30,934 nucleotides of DNA from Chara braunii (taxonomy: Eukaryota; Streptophyta; Charophyceae; Charales; Characeae), in assembly GCA_003427395.1 (NCBI GenBank), contig BFEA01000008.1, forward strand, positions 4,533,819 to 4,564,752, in the 5' to 3' direction. How positions within the stretch are numbered: the first letter of the stretch is position 1; each line of letters opens with the position of its first letter. The translations under genes were made by a program, and so were the position numbers. Below, one piece after another: positions 28,150-30,934 of this stretch. Under the pieces are notes generated by a model. That model saw only the letters and a program-made list of their open reading frames with translations, ran no database searches and was not told the DNA's origin.

Positions 28150-29290
28150 AATGACATCGATCTCAGCCAGCTTCGACTCTCTCCTGTTGCGTCAGAGGTC
28201 ATCATCCCAGAGCTTCTTCCCTTTGCGCCGCCCCAATGAGACGGCATCGCCTCTTGACTTTCGGGCTTCCTTATGATCTCCCTACCTTCTGGTAGTCCGC
28301 TACGGACGTCCATCTCTCTTTTCAGATCAGGCAGTTGGACGTGCCGATCCATAACGCCGGCAACTAGGCGGAGTTGTGGAACGTGTACGTTGCATTCAAC
28401 TTCTCTCTCCTTGAGGTGGTGTTCCATTGGGTCAAGTCGACCAATAAGGACAATGAAAACGAGGTTCCCGACGCCGAGGTGAAACTCCTAATAATCCAAG
28501 TGTGGAGAACGGACACGGAAGAGGAGCTGCTGGGATTCTGTTCGGAAAAGTGAGGGACAACCATCTGGAGCTAATTATAAGTGAAGTCTTGTTGTTCTTG
28601 GCGCAGCTCCTGGACGATTTGCCTCTAGACATCATTTCGCGCTGTGACGAGCGGCCCACACCATCGGCGCTCACACGCACATTGGTACCGCATATGTTAT
28701 GATCCATGTATACGGAGCTCGACGGTGACAACTGCTACTACCCCTCCGGGAGCCACTATCTGGTTATTGACGCCACCAATCTCACCTTGTGGGATCCGAT
28801 CGTCTGAAGGGTGGAGGTGGAAGGAGAAGCCGACGGCGAAAAGGTAGAGGAAGAGAGAGAGGAGGAGAGCAAAGAAGAGGAAGAAAACTCGGGGGCGGAA
28901 TCTGACGACCCCGATTACCACGAGTCGGAGGAGGGTGAGCTAGGAGAGAGTGAGTCAGATGTATCAGGCAGCCCCAACGAACGAAGTAAGGAGGAAGACA
29001 AAGTTGCTGCACAGAAGAGGCGGGAAAGGACAGAACGAAAGCGCCCGGTGGAAGAGTCGGACAGACTCGCGGCGCGGCTATTACAACGCGATCCAACACG
29101 TTATCTTGAGCCGCCACAGGAGGAGCTCGAAGGAGATGGCGTCACCACTGCGGAGGGATCCGGAAGCAGACGTCGTAGAAGAAGTTCTTCGTCGGTTCAA
29201 TCCTCTCCACCACCATGGCCCACCGTTCGCCTATGTGGAGACACGGGCGCTCGGGCTTCGTCCCTGGTTGTTATCCCGCCGTCCCCTTGA
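28150..29290 (+). pseudogene. Additional retrotransposon ORF, middle and acidic C-terminal part
   Basis: Fragments in order: SQLRLSPVASEVIIPELLPF (about 28169, then TGA), LDVPIHNAGN (about 28336), frame 3 LWNVYVAFNFSLLEVVFHWV (about 28374-28433) to about 28545, then frame 2 VRDNHLELIISEVLLFLAQL (about 28550) with TGA at 28700 and TGA at 28805. After these comes a Glu/Asp-rich block of about 60 residues, a basic KRRERTERKR stretch, EESDRLAARLLQRDP and an Arg/Ser-rich SRRRRRSSSSVQSS, to the stop at 29290. An acidic-then-basic tail suggests nucleic-acid or histone contact, but that is inference. At least two frameshifts and four stops; function unknown. Confidence 0.45.
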
Positions 29291-29516
29291 TTTTCCCACC
29301 ATCCAGCAGCTTGCACGCCATCCCCCGTTTCCTTCCAACGGGCACCCTTCTCCTCCTTCCCTTTTCCCCCATCCCTTTTCCCCCTTCCCTTTTTCACCAG
29401 CTCTATTCCACCCGCCTTATGATCAGTGTTTTCCCCCATGCCACCACTTGCTCTCTCATAACTTATTTCCCCCTCCACGTCCTTCTCTTCAGCGTTGCCT
29501 GACGCGAATATTATAA
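28950..29516 (+). other. Alternative open frame overlapping the acidic C-terminus
   Basis: Frame 3 is open for 188 codons across the same DNA. From about 29130 it reads like protein (DPEADVVEEVLRRFNPLHHH, then RPLDFPTIQQLARHPPF), ending in a Pro/Phe-rich, polypyrimidine-encoded tail. Either the true ORF shifts from frame 2 to frame 3 near 29140-29170, or one of the two is chance. I cannot decide. Confidence 0.3.
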
Positions 29517-29519
29517 TAT

Positions 29520-29887
29520 AGAGGTATATTGCATAATCACGGGTACCATCCCCTCCTGCGAGGATTATGACGATTTTCGCGCCACGATTCCCCTCACTCT
29601 CTCCACCCTCTATCCCGATTACCTCGCCTCGCTCCGCCACCAAGATCATCCTGTCCCTCACATCCACCACACCGTCCACTACACCCGACTCCCCACTGAA
29701 GATCGGGAACGCCATCGCTTTCTACCACCCCTCCCACAAGTTCACCCTCCCCTCCCCCTGCCCGTCATAAGGCTACCCTTCCCCGACAATCTCCAGGATC
29801 AGAGTTCGCGAGTGCCAACTTGATGACTTCCACACTCTCATCTCACGGTAAGTGGCATGTGTCAGAACCCCCTGGGCGTCACATATG
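29520..29887 (+). other. Pyrimidine-rich 3' region with decayed coding traces
   Basis: From about 29545 one frame reads EDYDDFRATIPLTLSTLYPD, then YLASLRHQDHPVPHI, and another reads a Ser/Pro-rich 67-codon ORF (29567-29770). The first looks more protein-like and could be the end of the accessory ORF. No polypurine tract is visible on the plus strand before the repeat at 29888. A 14-bp palindrome GTCACATATGTGAC (about 29878-29891) lies at the repeat edge. Confidence 0.3.
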
Positions 29888-30597
29888 TGACGAACTGTTT
29901 TCTGCAACCGCGCGATTTTCTGCGCAAGGCTACTTCGGGGATTGAATCGAGAGGGCCCTCCGGATTACATAGGTGCCCTTGCTTTTCTTGTTTTTCGGAA
30001 TCGAGGTCGGGATAATCTTGTGATAGTTGGTAGCTGATTACGCCTTAGCGAGCGCGAAAGATAACTGTTGCCATAGTTTCTTTCTTGTTCTGCTGTGGGG
30101 AAGGGCAATTTTGGCGCGATCATTGCGACGGGAAAATCATTTTAAACTCTCAACTGATGTCGACATTGTCAAGCCCCCGTGGGCTCTCGAAATTTGCTTC
30201 GTTCAGAATTTCTTTTTGCAATTAGGATTTAGATTAAGAATTTAGGCGCATCTCAATTTATGTCGCACGGCGCTTCTTGCCTGCGCACGCTTTGCCACGT
30301 CAGGATCTGTGCTCTGACTTTTCCGCGCCTTAATCCTTTTATGTAACTGTAATTTTTGTTTTGGTGGACATAATCGTAACTCTAATCCTCTCCTTCTTGA
30401 TATCTTTTGTGGCGTCCCTGTGCGTAAGTACTTCTTTCTCTGTCCTATTGGCCTGAACACTTGCATGACCAAATCGATGCGTAGAGTGAGGCTACGTCCC
30501 CCACGTCGCTGCCTGACCATGCAGTCGTAGGCACTTCCTTCTTTCTTCTTCCTTCCCACTCAGACGCAACCCCGGGTATCGCGCGCACGCATGCATA
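29888..30597 (+). repeat. Long direct repeat, downstream copy (possible 3' LTR)
   Basis: Begins TGTGACGAACTGTTTTCTGC and matches 13492-14213 in order and orientation to CGCACGCATGCAT. It lacks the internal CCATGCCACGACC duplication of the other copy. Its position just after the accessory ORF of the retrotransposon is where a 3' LTR would lie. The sequence after 30597 is unrelated to that after 14213. Confidence 0.45.
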
Positions 30598-30858
30598 CTA
30601 TAAACTTCGCAAACGCGATTAACTCACTCTCTGAGAATTTTGGAGTTAGCGTGGTCGAGAGGATCGGATAACGAGCAAGAGTAGGAAGGTGAGTGGAGAG
30701 TTGGGCGATCCGACGAGCTAGTGCTGGGCATGCAGGGTTGACGTGGGGCCGCAACGGACTGTGGTGCACGGGCGAACCTGACTTGCATGCTTGGACTAAG
30801 TGGAGTGACAACTCTGTGTGGATGCGAGGCGACGGACTGCTCGCATTGGGATGTTGTG

Positions 30859-30861
<3 letters not shown>
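30598..30861. other. Flanking DNA, no gene recognised
   Basis: An 83-codon minus-strand frame (30560-30811) overlaps the repeat edge and shows no domain. Nothing else seen. Confidence 0.3.

Positions 30862-30934
<73 letters not shown>
30862..30934 (+). repeat. (GA)n microsatellite at the window end
   Basis: Uninterrupted AG/GA dinucleotides for 73 bases to the last base of the window. Its true length is unknown because the window stops inside it. Confidence 0.95.

Overview
The window looks like repeat-rich nuclear DNA of a plant-lineage eukaryote. The protein flavour of the retroelement relics and of a multi-domain ParB/methyltransferase-like relic recalls the charophyte green alga Chara, but that attribution is from memory and is an inference. 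No intact gene was found. There is no bacterial-style operon, rRNA, tRNA or CRISPR array. A single N at 8837, between two identical 51-bp copies, marks an assembly join.

Layout. 1-330: GC-rich array of hairpins. 385-4875: a long decayed gene readable in one direction. It has an unknown N-terminal domain, an acidic/RGG linker, a ParB-like domain and a C-terminal DNA-methyltransferase-like domain, and is interrupted by four in-frame stops and two frameshifts. 4876-8780: no convincing gene, but two tandem families of hairpin units whose loops are conserved while the stems vary (5850-6562 and 6982-7268). 9194-13460: small transposable elements (a hAT-like MITE with a perfect 8-bp target duplication, a fold-back element, a long-TIR element) and the 3' end of a LINE. 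13492-14213 and 29888-30597: a diverged direct-repeat pair bracketing everything between, possibly LTRs. 14214-20850: palindromic and microsatellite DNA, nested hAT-like elements, a 50-base poly(C) run and a diverged dispersed repeat. 20853-29790: a decayed Ty3/gypsy-type retrotransposon, gag - protease - RT - RNase H - integrase - additional 3' ORF, all on the plus strand, with two further elements inserted inside the RT. The window ends in a (GA)n microsatellite.

How the parts relate. Layering can be read directly. A 266-bp MITE sits inside an older dispersed repeat whose unoccupied site is also in the window (9847-9854). A 283-bp MITE sits inside a 1.2-kb hAT-like element. Two elements split the RT. 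MITEs with three different terminal sequences share one internal core of about 85 bp. The most unusual signals are the stem-variable hairpin arrays, the shared MITE core, the ParB/methyltransferase-like relic and the extra ORF downstream of integrase.
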